Positions 24,649 to 32,685 of a stretch of DNA of 32,685 nucleotides are shown here, in pieces (positions within the stretch are counted from its first letter, which is position 1; each line of letters starts with the position of its first letter). The translations under genes were made by a program, and so were the position numbers. Under the pieces are notes generated by a model. It worked only from the letters and a program-made list of their open reading frames with translations, searched no databases and was not told the origin of the DNA. Origin of the DNA: Kamptonema sp. UHCC 0994 (GTDB lineage: Bacteria; Cyanobacteriota; Cyanobacteriia; Cyanobacteriales; Microcoleaceae); the NCBI RefSeq assembly GCF_029167235.1, contig NZ_JARFTR010000082.1, positions 1 through 32,685 of the forward strand. The letters run 5' to 3'.

Positions 24649-25140
24649 ATGGTTCGCTACACACTTGCACAAAGCCCAGAAGTTATTCTGACTGTCAAGG
24701 GCAGAGATTCGGTCAAAGCTCGCGAAGAAGCGATGGATCAGCTCATGGAACTAATGGACGCAGGCTCGCTCACTACGGAGCTCAAGGAGGGATTTGGGCC
24801 AAAGCAATTTATTGAGGTGAAAGAACCCGAAGATAGTGGTTCTGATGAGGAGGATGGTATTACTCAGGCGGTACAAATTCTGAGCAATCTAGCTACTTTA
24901 AAGCTAAAAGTGATGGAATCTCGCGATGAGGCTCTCAAGGTTCGTGCTGCGATCGATATTCTATTTACGGATGAGGCTGTAACTGTTGATGAGATTGCCA
25001 ATCTCAAAGATGGCTTCAAGGTTCTTAAAAATTTTGCTCAAGCTAATGTCCGCTATCGAGAAGCTAGAGCTAAAGCTGAGGATGCTCGTACAGTTCTCGA
25101 TGCAGCTTTGCAATCTGCTGAGTCTGAAGTCAAGAAGTAA
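24649..25140 (+). CDS. Conserved hypothetical acidic protein
   Basis: This 163-residue soluble protein starts MVRYTLAQSPEVILTVKGRD. Residues 1-57 look like a small alpha/beta unit, a highly acidic linker (EPEDSGSDEEDG) sits at about 58-69, and the rest is predicted helical with many Ala, Lys and Glu. No catalytic motif or membrane segment is seen and I do not recognise a family. I chose the ATG at 24649 over a TTG at 24592 because the intervening codons read like leader sequence. The divergent neighbour is the small membrane protein gene. Confidence 0.72.
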   Translation: MVRYTLAQSPEVILTVKGRDSVKAREEAMDQLMELMDAGSLTTELKEGFGPKQFIEVKEPEDSGSDEEDGITQAVQILSNLATLKLKVMESRDEALKVRAAIDILFTDEAVTVDEIANLKDGFKVLKNFAQANVRYREARAKAEDARTVLDAALQSAESEVKK

Positions 25141-25246
25141 TCGCAATTAAGAATATCATTAGATTGCAGATGCTTGTAGCGATCGCGTTTCTAGTGTGCG
25201 ATCGCCACAACTCGAATACAATCAAGGCAGACATTTTTTATTTAAC

Positions 25247-25389
25247 TTATAGCAACCTTCTTGGCAGTTAAGACTTTCTGAGTTCCACCAAACTCGCTGA
25301 TTCTATTCCCTTCTTCCCCTTCTTTCCCTTCTTTCCCTAGCCTCTAGCCCCTAGCCCCTAACCCCTAACCGCCTTGGCGGTTGCTATAG
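25247..25389. repeat. Segment bounded by TATAGCAACC-family arms
   Basis: The left arm TTATAGCAACCTTCTTGGCA (from 25247) and right arm ending GCCTTGGCGGTTGCTATAG (25371-25389) are roughly complementary over about 24 bp. Between them lie pyrimidine-rich and CCCTAGC heptamer repeats. It resembles a small non-autonomous element and sits just after the YgfZ-like gene's stop codon. Confidence 0.6.
25335..25369 (-). repeat. CCCTAGC/CCCTAAC heptamer array, G-rich on minus strand
   Basis: Five in-register heptamers (CCCTAGC, CTCTAGC, CCCTAGC, CCCTAAC, CCCTAAC) make the minus strand G-rich. It would fall in the 3' untranslated part of the YgfZ-like transcript. Confidence 0.82.
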
Positions 25390-25393
25390 TCTT

Positions 25394-26452
25394 TTATTCT
25401 GATCCTAAAAACGGCACATTTACGACTTCCGCATCTATTTCTCCTACCTGCACCTTCAAGCCTTCACCGCCAGCTTTAGTACGGATATAAGCAAGACCAA
25501 AAGACCCTTCATCAGTCGCAACAAAACTGGTTAGCTTACCAACTTTTTCTTCTCCAATTGTCACCGCTGTACCCACCTCGACATCACCACTCAAACGAAT
25601 GCCCCAAAGCTGTTGTTTAACTCCTTTGTATGTATTTAAACGAGCAATTGTTTCTTGACCAATGTAGCAGCCTTTATCATAAGAAATTGTATTCAAAAGG
25701 CGGGCTTCCAGAGGGTTATATTCATCTGTAAGTTCAAAATCTGGTGCTGGTCGTCCTTGTTCGATTCGCAGATATTCCCACACGCGATCGCCTGCGGGAA
25801 TCGCCCCATTTTGTACTAATTTATCCCAGAGATTTGCTGCCTGATTTCCATTGACAATAATCGTATATCCGCTAGTTGCTAATCCGCTACCTACAACAAT
25901 GCGAATACTGCCTTTATCGGTACTATTTTCTATTAAATTGTGAGTACCATAAGGCTTGCCTTCAATCCCTGTTATTCCCAATTTATCTAATAATTTATCG
26001 CTTTGTGGCCCAATTAGGCTAAAGGTAGCAGTGGCATCAGTTACATCTTTAAGTTCCACCTTATCCATTGGAAAAATATATCGATCTAGCAACTCTAAGA
26101 GTTTTTGACGGCGGCTAGGGGAAACTAACAGCAAGACTGTATCTTCTGTAATAATAGCGGTAGCAAGGTCAATTGTTCTGGCAGTAGATGTGACAAAAAC
26201 TGTGTCACAGCCTTGTCCTGGTTGCAGAATATTGAAATTGTTGGTACTTTGGTTGTGTAAGAATCGGAGTCTATCTTCACCTGAAACTTCTAGTCGTCCC
26301 CAGTGAGTGCGATCGCACAATATAACGCCTTGGCGCGATGCTAAAATAGCCTCAGCATCATTGCCAAAACTAACAGGGACATTTGCCTCGGTAACTGAGG
26401 AAATAAATTCTGCACCTGTTGATGCTTGAATATCATGCAATTCTTGAATCAT
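25394..26452 (-). CDS. ygfZ: YgfZ/CAF17-like folate-binding Fe-S cluster maintenance protein
   Basis: This 352-residue protein resembles the glycine cleavage T-protein fold but carries the YgfZ signature KGCYIGQE, with Cys262. YgfZ/CAF17 proteins use tetrahydrofolate to support assembly or repair of some 4Fe-4S enzymes. The N domain holds WGRLEVSGEDRLRFLHNQSTN, the common start of the folate-binding fold. The C-terminal domain ends around VGTAVTIGEEKVGKLTS. It is not the glycine-cleavage GcvT itself, as the other glycine-cleavage genes are absent and the signature is YgfZ-specific. A homopurine heptamer array lies 25-63 bp upstream of the start. Confidence 0.88.
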   Translation of the reverse strand: MIQELHDIQASTGAEFISSVTEANVPVSFGNDAEAILASRQGVILCDRTHWGRLEVSGEDRLRFLHNQSTNNFNILQPGQGCDTVFVTSTARTIDLATAIITEDTVLLLVSPSRRQKLLELLDRYIFPMDKVELKDVTDATATFSLIGPQSDKLLDKLGITGIEGKPYGTHNLIENSTDKGSIRIVVGSGLATSGYTIIVNGNQAANLWDKLVQNGAIPAGDRVWEYLRIEQGRPAPDFELTDEYNPLEARLLNTISYDKGCYIGQETIARLNTYKGVKQQLWGIRLSGDVEVGTAVTIGEEKVGKLTSFVATDEGSFGLAYIRTKAGGEGLKVQVGEIDAEVVNVPFLGSE

Positions 26453-26476
26453 AATTAAATTTGAGATTGTAAGTAA

Positions 26477-26515
26477 AAGGAAGAAGGAAGAAGAAAGAAG
26501 GAAGAGGAAGAAGGA
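26477..26515. repeat. Homopurine AAGGAAG heptamer array
   Basis: Four AAGGAAG-type heptamers at 26477-26504 are followed by a decayed stretch to 26515. The + strand is entirely A/G. It lies in the upstream region of the YgfZ-like gene and would be pyrimidine-rich in its leader RNA. Confidence 0.8.
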
Positions 26516-26550
26516 TTTACTTAGATTTAGGTAAAAGACTGTGTAAGATA

Positions 26551-26585
26551 GTTAACAGTTAACAATTAACAATTAACAATTAACT
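26551..26585. repeat. GTTAACA/ATTAACA heptamer array overlapping a stop codon
   Basis: Five in-register units (two GTTAACA, two ATTAACA, one ATTAACT) end the gap. The stop codon of the 126-residue gene (26580-26582) lies inside the last unit. Confidence 0.88.
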
Positions 26586-26960
26586 AGGCAATTGTGCAAA
26601 TATTTCATCTACTAATTGGGTGGCTTTTTCATCAAGGCGGTTCCAATCTACGTTACCAGTCTCGTCAATCAGACTGGTATCTATCTCAACTTCTACACTT
26701 TGGCTTTTTACATGGGTAGGAGTGTAGTTGCTAAAGCAGACTTGATAACAAAGTTCCCACAAATCCACGCACATTTCTTTGCCTTGATGTTCTAAGCATA
26801 ACTGATAGCCGGGAACTGGGAGCTGTACTTCTTGATAAGTACCTTTCCATACTGATTCGTCTAACTGTTTGCGAATGTTATCAATCAGTCGGATCAGGGC
26901 TGGCTGCATCAGCAGTTCAGCTTGCTGCCACGCGATCGCATTAGTTATTTTTGGTTTCAT
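26580..26960 (-). CDS. Conserved hypothetical protein
   Basis: This 126-residue soluble protein (MKPKITNAIAWQQAELLMQP...) has no motif I can name. It begins with a helical segment of about 35 residues, then a mixed part with three cysteines (YQLCLEHQGKEMCVDLWELC), and ends in an acidic helix (LDEKATQLVDEIFAQLP). It resembles conserved cyanobacterial proteins of unknown function. The transglutaminase-like gene lies 51 bp upstream in the same direction, so they may share a transcript. Its stop codon is embedded in a heptamer array. Confidence 0.72.
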   Translation of the reverse strand: MKPKITNAIAWQQAELLMQPALIRLIDNIRKQLDESVWKGTYQEVQLPVPGYQLCLEHQGKEMCVDLWELCYQVCFSNYTPTHVKSQSVEVEIDTSLIDETGNVDWNRLDEKATQLVDEIFAQLPS

Positions 26961-27011
26961 AAAAACTGAAATTGGACTGCACTAACCGCAGTTTACGGAA
27001 ATGATATACTT

Positions 27012-27854
27012 TTAAGCAATAGCGATCGCATCTCCTCTAGACTCAAAATCATCCTGCTGAGCATTACCTTCCGCCACTTCTGCAAATACCTTCATCTCCT
27101 TCATCTCTACCGCACCAAACAGAGTCCCAAAAGATACATCTGCCGCATCCCTACCCGTACCAATGCGGATAATTCCACTCAAAGGTACAAGCCGCGTCGC
27201 ATCGAATAAATACCAGCGATCGCCTAGGTAAGCCTCAAAACAAGCGTGAAAATCAGGCGGTTCCAGCTTATAAGCATAAGCAGAGACAAAACGAGCAGGT
27301 ATATTTAATGCTCGACAAAAAGCAATTCCTAAATGGGCGAAATCGCGGCACACACCCGCTCTTTCAGTCGCAGTATCGTAAGCCGAAGTCTCCGAATCTG
27401 TACTCCCAGATAAGTATTTTACTTTATCATAAATCCAATCACAAATAGCCATTACTCTCGAATATCCAGGCTGTAACTCTCCAAACTCAGACTCAGCCAA
27501 ACCCGCCATTAAATCTGACTGGCAGTAGCGGCTAGGGTAGAGGAAATGGAAGGTTTCCGCAGGCAAATTAGCTGGTTCGACTTCCGCGATCGCTTTGTGG
27601 TCAGCATAAAACTGTGACAATTCTACCACTGCGTGATAACTAATTTCTAAATCTCCAGGTGTTGCATTGACTCGGATGTAGCGGTTTCCCTCCAGAGGGC
27701 TAATATATTCCTCCACTTTCTGTGGTGGCTCTAGCTTGAGTTCTTCATGTAAAATATTTTGACAGTTAGTCTTTACTGTCTGGATATTAAATATCATCGT
27801 TGTGGGTTGAACAAGAGCGTATTTTAGTTGACAGCCAACGTTAAATTTTTTCAT
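27012..27854 (-). CDS. Transglutaminase-like family protein
   Basis: This 280-residue protein has the transglutaminase-like (papain-fold) core with the expected triad: Cys169 in GVCRDFAH, His203 in DFHACFEAY and Asp218 in LFDATR. The N-terminal 110 residues form the beta-rich domain usual in the bacterial group. No signal peptide or membrane helix is seen, so it is probably cytoplasmic. Bacterial members are mostly thought to be peptidases or amide-modifying enzymes; the substrate is unknown. The conserved start (VGCQLKYAL) supports the chosen ATG. Confidence 0.9.
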   Translation of the reverse strand: MKKFNVGCQLKYALVQPTTMIFNIQTVKTNCQNILHEELKLEPPQKVEEYISPLEGNRYIRVNATPGDLEISYHAVVELSQFYADHKAIAEVEPANLPAETFHFLYPSRYCQSDLMAGLAESEFGELQPGYSRVMAICDWIYDKVKYLSGSTDSETSAYDTATERAGVCRDFAHLGIAFCRALNIPARFVSAYAYKLEPPDFHACFEAYLGDRWYLFDATRLVPLSGIIRIGTGRDAADVSFGTLFGAVEMKEMKVFAEVAEGNAQQDDFESRGDAIAIA

Positions 27855-27960
27855 AAGATATGTACCTTTAGATATCTAATATTGTAGCTGGTTAATCGCT
27901 TTAATTGTTTCTAACCAGAATATTAGAAGGATCACAAATATATGACTTAAAAGACTGTTT

Positions 27961-28010
27961 GTAAAGCCGCCCTCTGGGCGGTTATTTTACCGCCCAGAGG
28001 GCGGCGTTAA
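27961..28010. repeat. TAACGCCGCC palindromic element, copy 3
   Basis: GCCGCCCTCTGGGCGGT (27966-27982) and ACCGCCCAGAGGGCGGC (27989-28005) form a perfect 17-bp stem with a 6-base loop. Each arm is itself a small hairpin, so a cruciform or two side-by-side hairpins are possible. Confidence 0.9.
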
Positions 28011-28050
28011 GTATGCAACCGCCACGCGGTTAAGAAATAAAACTAGGTAG

Positions 28051-28070
28051 GGGCAATTCATGAATTGCCC
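28051..28070. repeat. 20-bp perfect palindrome
   Basis: GGGCAATTCATGAATTGCCC is self-complementary, flanked by GTAG and TAC that extend it if one base is skipped. It resembles the GTAGGGGCAAT element at 11793-11855. Confidence 0.85.
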
Positions 28071-28093
28071 TACTTGTCCTAAGCATTATGGCG

Positions 28094-28127
28094 ATTGCTA
28101 TACATAGCAACCGCCAAGACCGTTAGG
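28094..28127 (-). repeat. TATAGCAACC-family dispersed repeat, opposite copy
   Basis: On the minus strand this reads CCTAACGGTCTTGGCGG followed by TTGCTATGTATAGCAAT, closely matching 7829-7860 with two extra bases in the terminal palindrome. Confidence 0.75.
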
Positions 28128-28275
28128 ACATTCTCAATTACTATTAATTTTTAATAGTTTCCTTTTGGTGGGTTAAGTTGCGCTCAAAGATTTATCTATT
28201 GGTAAATTAAGTTAACGCCGCGCTCTACCCACCCTACAACATTACGACAATACGAAAAAGCTGTGTTTGCTAAAG

Positions 28276-28500
28276 TTAGTAAGCCAAAGTTTCTAAAGTT
28301 TCCCGCAGATAACTGCTAACTTGCTGGTCAAGGGTGACAGTTTCCTGCTGTTGTTCAATATCGCGCTCTACCTGCCACCGTTGAAACCCAGAACTCGCCG
28401 CACTTGCTTGCTTCAAGCTTTCCCACATTTCTGAATCTTCGCGAAGTTGGCTTAGCGATGGAGCTTGATATTCTTGAGGAGTAGATGCAGAATTAACCAT
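28276..28500 (-). CDS. Small conserved hypothetical protein downstream of infB
   Basis: This 74-residue protein is Gln/Ser-rich and mostly helical by composition (LSQLREDSEMWESLKQAS, QQVSSYLRETLETL). No motif, signal or membrane segment is visible. It lies 346 bp downstream of infB in the same direction, past a terminator-like hairpin, so it likely has its own promoter. I treat it as real because it has a clean ATG and a protein-like composition. The function is unknown. Confidence 0.6.
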   Translation of the reverse strand: MVNSASTPQEYQAPSLSQLREDSEMWESLKQASAASSGFQRWQVERDIEQQQETVTLDQQVSSYLRETLETLAY

Positions 28501-28846
28501 AGCTTTAATTTCAATCGCTTGTCTGGACTTAAACGATAGCCTTGAGTTAGCCTATCTCAAAAAATTATACAACAAAAATCTGTAATGTAATCATTATTTA
28601 GAAATGGGTGCTGCCTGTTCTCGATCGAAAAAATCTGAGGCGATCGCATCTATTGAAATTGTTGGCAATATTGCTGTATCAGAGGCTACAAAGGGTAAAA
28701 ATTGATAGATTTGTCATCCGAAAACTGTACTTTTGAGAGTTATAAGTTATAAGTTTTGAGTTTTGAATCAAAAAGAAGAGTTGCGATCGCGAGTTCATCC
28801 TCGAAACTCGCAACTCATCTTCCCACTCAAAACTCATCACTCACAA
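28501..28846. other. Gap downstream of infB
   Basis: No gene is visible. The infB-proximal part carries a nested hairpin (28768-28816) and short TTATAAG/TTTTGAG heptamers at 28740-28767, whose complements (CTCAAAACTCA) recur around 28836. The rest holds a HIP1-related site and nothing else I can name. Confidence 0.6.
28768..28816 (-). terminator. Likely terminator of infB
   Basis: GAGTTGCGA (28778-28786) pairs with TCGCAACTC (28808-28816), with an inner CGAG/CTCG stem. On the minus strand the stem is followed by TTCTTTTTGA. It begins about 30 bp after the infB stop codon. Confidence 0.6.
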
Positions 28847-31800
28847 CTATTGAGAAAGCGTCCGTCGCTTCGTAACCATGCGGTAGGCTTCAATAATGTC
28901 ACCTTCTACCCAACTGCTAAAAGCATTCAGAGAAATACCGCATTCGTAGCCTGCGTTGACTTCCTTAACATCCTCCTTCATCCGCTTGAGGGAATCAAGA
29001 ATGCCTTCATGGAGGATATTAGAGCCTCGGCGTACCCGCACCTTGCAGTTGCGGATGATCTTGCCAGAAAGGACATAACAGCCAGCCACAGCCCCACGAC
29101 TGATAGGGAACACAGTTCTGACTTCCACTTGGCCCAGAGGTTCTTCCACCAGTTCTGGTTCCAGCAGGCCTTCCATTGCCCCTTGAACATCGTCCAAGAG
29201 GTTGTAGATGATGTTGTACTCCCGAACATCTACACCCTCTCGGTCAGCGGCTTGACGTGCGCCGGCAGCGAGGGTAGTGTTGAAGCCAATAATCACGGCC
29301 GCACTGGCTGCGGCGAGGTCAACGTCTGTCTCCGTAACTTCTCCAGGGGCAGCTAGTAGCAATCTAAGCTGCACTTCTTTTTGAGGTAGTTGTCGCAGGG
29401 CTCCCACGATCGCCTCAACTGACCCTTGGACATCTCCCTTCAGGATCAAATTGAGTTCCTTGAGTTCGCCTTCCTTGGCTTGTTGCGAGAAACCGCTGAG
29501 GCTGATTCTGCCTTGTAGCAAACGAGATTCTCTGGCTCTATCTACTCTCGCACCCGCGATCGCAGCAGCTTCCTTCTCATTTTGGAAGACATCGAACTCA
29601 TCCCCAGCACGAGGCACATCTCGCAAACCCAAGATTTCCACTGCAAAGGACGGGCCAGCGGCCTCAACCCGCTTACCTCGGTCATCAATCATTGCCCGCA
29701 CCTTACCTAAAGCAGAGCCGGCAACAATAATATCTCCTACCCGCAGCGTGCCATTTTGCACCAGCAGCGTAGCCACCGGCCCTCTGGCCTTATCGAGGTT
29801 AGCTTCGATCACCGTTCCCTTAGCAGCGCGGTTCGGGTTGGCATGGAGGTCTGCAACTTCTGATACCAGGAGAATCATCTCCAACAGCGTATCCAAGTTT
29901 TCTCCTTGAATAGCACTAACTGGCACCATAATCGTATCCCCACCCCAGTCTTCTGCAACCAAGCCGTACTGAGTGAGTTCCTGCTTCACTCGTTCCGGCT
30001 GAGATCCTTCCTTGTCTACTTTGTTAATTGCCACAACAATTGGCACTTCGGCAGCTTTGGCGTGGCTAATAGCTTCTATCGTCTGAGGTCTTACCCCATC
30101 GTCAGCCGCCACCACCAGCACCGCAATATCTGTCACCCGCGCACCGCGTGCCCGCATGGCAGTAAAAGCTTCGTGACCAGGAGTATCCAAGAACACTACC
30201 TGCTGCATCTTGCCTTCGTGTTCCACATCTACGTGATAAGCGCCGATGTGTTGCGTAATACCTCCAGCTTCTCCTTGAGCGACCTTAGTTTTGCGAATCG
30301 AGTCGAGCAAAGTAGTTTTACCGTGATCGACGTGACCCATAATCGTCACTACAGGGGGACGGCGTTGGAGATTTTCCAAATCTGCCTCAGAAAGCATTTC
30401 AATGACTTTCTTGGCTTCGGCTTCTTTCTCAGCAGTTTCTACTGGGACTCCCAACTCTTCAGCGACGAGGTGAATCGCCGAAATGTCAAGAGTTTCCGTG
30501 ATGCTGACTGCCATTCCTTTAGAGAACAGCCGCCTAATAATTTCAGTTTCAGCAACAGCAAGAGCCAGGGCCAGTTCTTGAACAGTCATCGGCCCGCTGA
30601 GTACCAGTTTTTCTGGACGTTCTGCCTTAACTTCCGTCGCTTGGCGACGGCTACCTCGGCTTTGTCCGCGCTCGGAACTGCTAGAATCCCTTGGTGCTCC
30701 GGGTTTTTTATTTTTGGCAGAAGACGGGCCTACTAGCGCTGCCACAGGAGTTGCTGCTTTAGGCACGGCGAAGCCTTTAGGCTTCGAGGGTCTGGCTAAG
30801 GAAAGGCTGACCACAATTGGTTCTGGCATTTCCAGACCATTCTCGTTGTCATCGTCGTCTTCGTCGATCGGTGGTTTAACGCGAGTGCGTTTGCCCTTGG
30901 CTGCAACTTTGGCTGCCTTACCGGGGAAATCTGGACTTTCTTCGTCGTCTTCTTCCCATACCTGGGCTTTCTTCGCGGGACGAGGCAGAGTCGGCCGATC
31001 TAGCAGAGATATCTCTGTTAGTGGCGTATCTTCTTCTTGTTCGTCGCGGTCATCCCCCATAGCTGCCGTGTCACTGCTACCCCGGCGATTGGGCGCGATC
31101 GCACCTGGCATTGCTGGAGCAGTTCTGCCTGGCCCTGGTCGTCTCGGTTCCTGAGCCGGTTGAGGCCGACTGGGGCCTGAACCTTCCCGGCGCGGTCTCA
31201 AACCTTCTGGAGCTTCACCTCCTGGCGATCGCTGACCGCGACTGGGGCGGGCAGGTTTAGCTGGGTGATCCCCTGATTGTCCCGCTTCTGACTGCTCTTG
31301 GTCAGTTTTTGCCTGTTTGAGTACCGGCCGAATCCCCTGATTTCCTGGGGCTCGGTTCGGGTTGTCATCGGGTCTAACTGGCGGAGATGAGAGTTTCGGC
31401 AACGGCGGCGGAGGTGAATTTGTCGCCCTCGCTTGTATGGGAGCCGGAGGGTTTTGGTGAACTACATCTAGGGGTACAATTGCCGGCGCGTTTGATTCCC
31501 CTGAGTCTTCACCGCCATTTTCGGGCGCAACTCCAGGGGGATTAGCACTCGGTTTTGAGGGAATCGGTCGATTGATATTGGGTTTGGCGGGGGGCTGTAG
31601 CTGAGTAGCTGGCAGTCTGGGGGGAGTTGCCGTTGAAGGCTGGGGGGTTGTGTTCTCCTCATTGCCGGACTGCTTAGAATTTGCACCTGGGCGCACTTTA
31701 GGTCTGCGTATTTCTAAAATTTGCTGTTTTTTGGGGTCATTAGAACGGGGGCCAGATTCTCTAGACGGGGAAGCAGCCCGGTCAGGGGGGGCTGGCTTGC

Positions 31801-31987
31801 CGGGAGCAGAGTGGCTGGCTACGTATTTTTCGGCTGTTTTGCGAATACGTTCAGCGTCTGATTCTGAAATCGTGCTGCTGTGGCTCTTGACTGAAATATT
31901 GAGCCCCTCACAAACCGCCAAGATGTCTTTATTATCCAAATTTAGTTCCCGTGATAACTCGTAAATTCTTACTTTGCCGTTGTTCAT
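28847..31987 (-). CDS. infB: Translation initiation factor IF-2
   Basis: This 1046-residue GTPase places initiator fMet-tRNA on the 30S subunit and promotes subunit joining. The N terminus [23 protein letters not shown] is the first IF2N domain. About 400 residues rich in Pro, Arg, Gly and Asp/Glu follow, a long disordered linker common in cyanobacterial IF-2. The second IF2N domain ([12 protein letters not shown]...) precedes the G domain, with GHVDHGKT at 551-558, DTPGHE and NKVD. Domains II-IV close the protein. I chose the ATG at 31987 over an in-frame TTG at 32029: GAGAGGG stands about 9 bases before it and the N terminus then fits the family. It follows ylxR in the same direction. Confidence 0.98.
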   Translation of the reverse strand: MNNGKVRIYELSRELNLDNKDILAVCEGLNISVKSHSSTISESDAERIRKTAEKYVASHSAPGKPAPPDRAASPSRESGPRSNDPKKQQILEIRRPKVRPGANSKQSGNEENTTPQPSTATPPRLPATQLQPPAKPNINRPIPSKPSANPPGVAPENGGEDSGESNAPAIVPLDVVHQNPPAPIQARATNSPPPPLPKLSSPPVRPDDNPNRAPGNQGIRPVLKQAKTDQEQSEAGQSGDHPAKPARPSRGQRSPGGEAPEGLRPRREGSGPSRPQPAQEPRRPGPGRTAPAMPGAIAPNRRGSSDTAAMGDDRDEQEEDTPLTEISLLDRPTLPRPAKKAQVWEEDDEESPDFPGKAAKVAAKGKRTRVKPPIDEDDDDNENGLEMPEPIVVSLSLARPSKPKGFAVPKAATPVAALVGPSSAKNKKPGAPRDSSSSERGQSRGSRRQATEVKAERPEKLVLSGPMTVQELALALAVAETEIIRRLFSKGMAVSITETLDISAIHLVAEELGVPVETAEKEAEAKKVIEMLSEADLENLQRRPPVVTIMGHVDHGKTTLLDSIRKTKVAQGEAGGITQHIGAYHVDVEHEGKMQQVVFLDTPGHEAFTAMRARGARVTDIAVLVVAADDGVRPQTIEAISHAKAAEVPIVVAINKVDKEGSQPERVKQELTQYGLVAEDWGGDTIMVPVSAIQGENLDTLLEMILLVSEVADLHANPNRAAKGTVIEANLDKARGPVATLLVQNGTLRVGDIIVAGSALGKVRAMIDDRGKRVEAAGPSFAVEILGLRDVPRAGDEFDVFQNEKEAAAIAGARVDRARESRLLQGRISLSGFSQQAKEGELKELNLILKGDVQGSVEAIVGALRQLPQKEVQLRLLLAAPGEVTETDVDLAAASAAVIIGFNTTLAAGARQAADREGVDVREYNIIYNLLDDVQGAMEGLLEPELVEEPLGQVEVRTVFPISRGAVAGCYVLSGKIIRNCKVRVRRGSNILHEGILDSLKRMKEDVKEVNAGYECGISLNAFSSWVEGDIIEAYRMVTKRRTLSQ

Positions 31988-32264
31988 CCACTCTAGCCCT
32001 CTCAGTGCCAACCAGTTTTTACATTGCAATTTACTCTAATGACAACATCGTTTTATTGAGATTAGTGTCAAGAATCGGGGCGCGGGCACTCTGCCAGCGG
32101 GCCCGTCGTTTGGACGTAACCTACTGATGTCTGCCGCGAGATTTGTCTCAAGTCTTTGTAGGAAACTGTGAATTTTGAAGTTTTAGTCCCGGTTTGAGCC
32201 GGAATTTGCTTTCGCTATTCGTTGTTCCCGATTGAGCATACCTCTGTTGGTACCCTGCCCTTAT
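31988..32264. other. ylxR-infB intergenic region
   Basis: This 277-bp spacer is longer than usual for the cluster. It holds GC-rich inverted repeats, including CGGGC/GCCCG arms around 32080-32105 and CCGG-TTTGAG-CCGG near 32190. It may contain an infB promoter or attenuator; I cannot assign one. Confidence 0.45.
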
Positions 32265-32651
32265 CTAATCTGACACAAATCTTTTAAGACTGGTGGGTGG
32301 ATCGGATTGGGGTTTTGGTGCTGGCGCTGCTGAAAGTTCTTCGCTACCCCTAGATGGGGTTTGTCCGAAGGGTTCAGCAGACAGCTTATGGGAGGCTGGG
32401 GAAGGGGTGGCTAAACGTTGCCAAAGTGTTTGGTACAGTTCGTTAGACACAGATGCTTTGAGCGATCGCCCAAGTCGATTTTTTTTTTGAGCTGCTTTGA
32501 GGCATTCTGCTTCCGGGCACAGATAGGCAGAACGACCCATACCCATATCTAATTGTACCTGATGACAAGGATAGAGCCTGACTAATCGCCAAAATGCTTC
32601 TTTTGGCCCTAATTTTCTGCAACTTATGCAGCGACGATAGTTCGGTTTCAT
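32265..32651 (-). CDS. ylxR: YlxR/RnpM family RNA-binding protein
   Basis: This 128-residue protein is a DUF448/YlxR member, normally encoded between nusA and infB, as here. The family core holds MKPNYRRCISCRK, FWRLVR, GRSAYLCPEAECLKAAQKKNRLGRSLK and the C-terminal helix. Bacillus YlxR (RnpM) binds RNA and modulates RNase P; the cyanobacterial role is inferred. About 45 residues rich in Pro, Ser and Ala extend the C terminus beyond the usual 90 or so. I chose the ATG at 32651 rather than a TTG seven codons upstream because the RRC motif then falls at the usual distance. nusA is expected just beyond the right edge. Confidence 0.92.
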   Translation of the reverse strand: MKPNYRRCISCRKLGPKEAFWRLVRLYPCHQVQLDMGMGRSAYLCPEAECLKAAQKKNRLGRSLKASVSNELYQTLWQRLATPSPASHKLSAEPFGQTPSRGSEELSAAPAPKPQSDPPTSLKRFVSD

Positions 32652-32676
32652 CTGTTTTTGTGGGCTGTACAAGTTC

Positions 32677-32685
32677 GTAACGCCG
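32677..32685. repeat. Partial TAACGCCGCC element at right edge
   Basis: GTAACGCCG matches the left end of the palindromic element at 3268. The rest is cut off by the window edge. Confidence 0.5.

Larger units (their letters stand above)
27855..28275. other. Repeat-filled gap, no gene
   Basis: The 421-bp gap contains the third TAACGCCGCC palindrome (27961-28010), a 20-bp perfect palindrome (28051-28070), a TATAGCAACC repeat (28094-28127) and a partial TTAACGCCGCG match near 28212. No reading frame or RNA gene is convincing. Confidence 0.7.

Noticed and set aside
25394-26452. Glycine cleavage T protein GcvT
   Set aside because: The protein has the YgfZ signature KGCYIGQE and no neighbouring gcvH or gcvP; the fold is shared but the signature is specific.
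28763-29356. 197-residue + strand open frame over the infB 3' end
   Set aside because: It crosses the infB stop and terminator region in antisense and has no family resemblance or ribosome binding site.
29906-30736. 276-residue open frame on the + strand opposite infB
   Set aside because: It lies entirely within infB in antisense. The peptide is rich in His, Phe, Ser and Arg without any recognisable domain, as expected for the complement of a conserved coding sequence.
1-32685. tRNA or rRNA genes
   Set aside because: I scanned the gaps for the T-loop GTTCGA pattern with a matching acceptor stem and for rRNA blocks and found none. A covariance-model search would be decisive.

Overview
The window looks like chromosome of a filamentous, probably non-heterocystous cyanobacterium (Oscillatoriales/Microcoleaceae type). 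This rests on an orange carotenoid protein gene, a BvdR-type biliverdin reductase close to the Synechocystis form, a SecA with the cyanobacterial insertion and no zinc tail, many HIP1 octamers (GCGATCGC), several cyanobacteria-type conserved hypotheticals, and abundant 7-bp tandem repeats. The species is not determined. I found no rRNA, tRNA, CRISPR, prophage or intact transposase gene.

Layout, left to right. 1-3250: secA with a clear terminator. 3270-5470: a metal-binding lipoprotein gene and its ABC ATPase gene on the + strand, separated by 21 heptamers; no permease gene is visible. 5480-8950, minus strand: ocp, its terminator, then an OCP-C-terminal-domain homologue (CTDH-like) and an MscS channel gene 22 bp apart. 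9220-10900: queG and a HAD phosphatase gene on +, the latter starting directly after 12 heptamers. 10905-15200, minus: an SNF2 helicase gene followed by a SWIM zinc-finger gene. 15480-18710: bvdR (+), a DUF3754 membrane protein (-) and a fasciclin protein (-). 19620-23700: a 1358-residue secreted protein joining a two-partner-secretion domain to a CHAT peptidase domain. 24018-28500: small conserved proteins, a YgfZ-like protein and a transglutaminase-like protein. 28850-32650, minus: ylxR and infB, the usual end of a nusA-ylxR-infB cluster whose nusA would lie beyond the right edge.

Functional themes are mostly housekeeping (secretion, translation initiation, tRNA queuosine, metal uptake, Fe-S maintenance) plus photoprotection and bilin metabolism. 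The most unusual part is the repeat landscape. At least twelve arrays keep a strict 7-bp period. They sit between genes, abut a start codon, overlap two stop codons and occur inside two coding regions, where they are translated. Three are G-rich on one strand and could form quadruplexes. Three dispersed palindromic families (TAACGCCGCC, TATAGCAACC and GTAGGGGCAAT types) share the same gaps. The protein most worth study is the surface-directed CHAT fusion; the CTDH-like/MscS pair and a CRP-like operator near 23870 come next.
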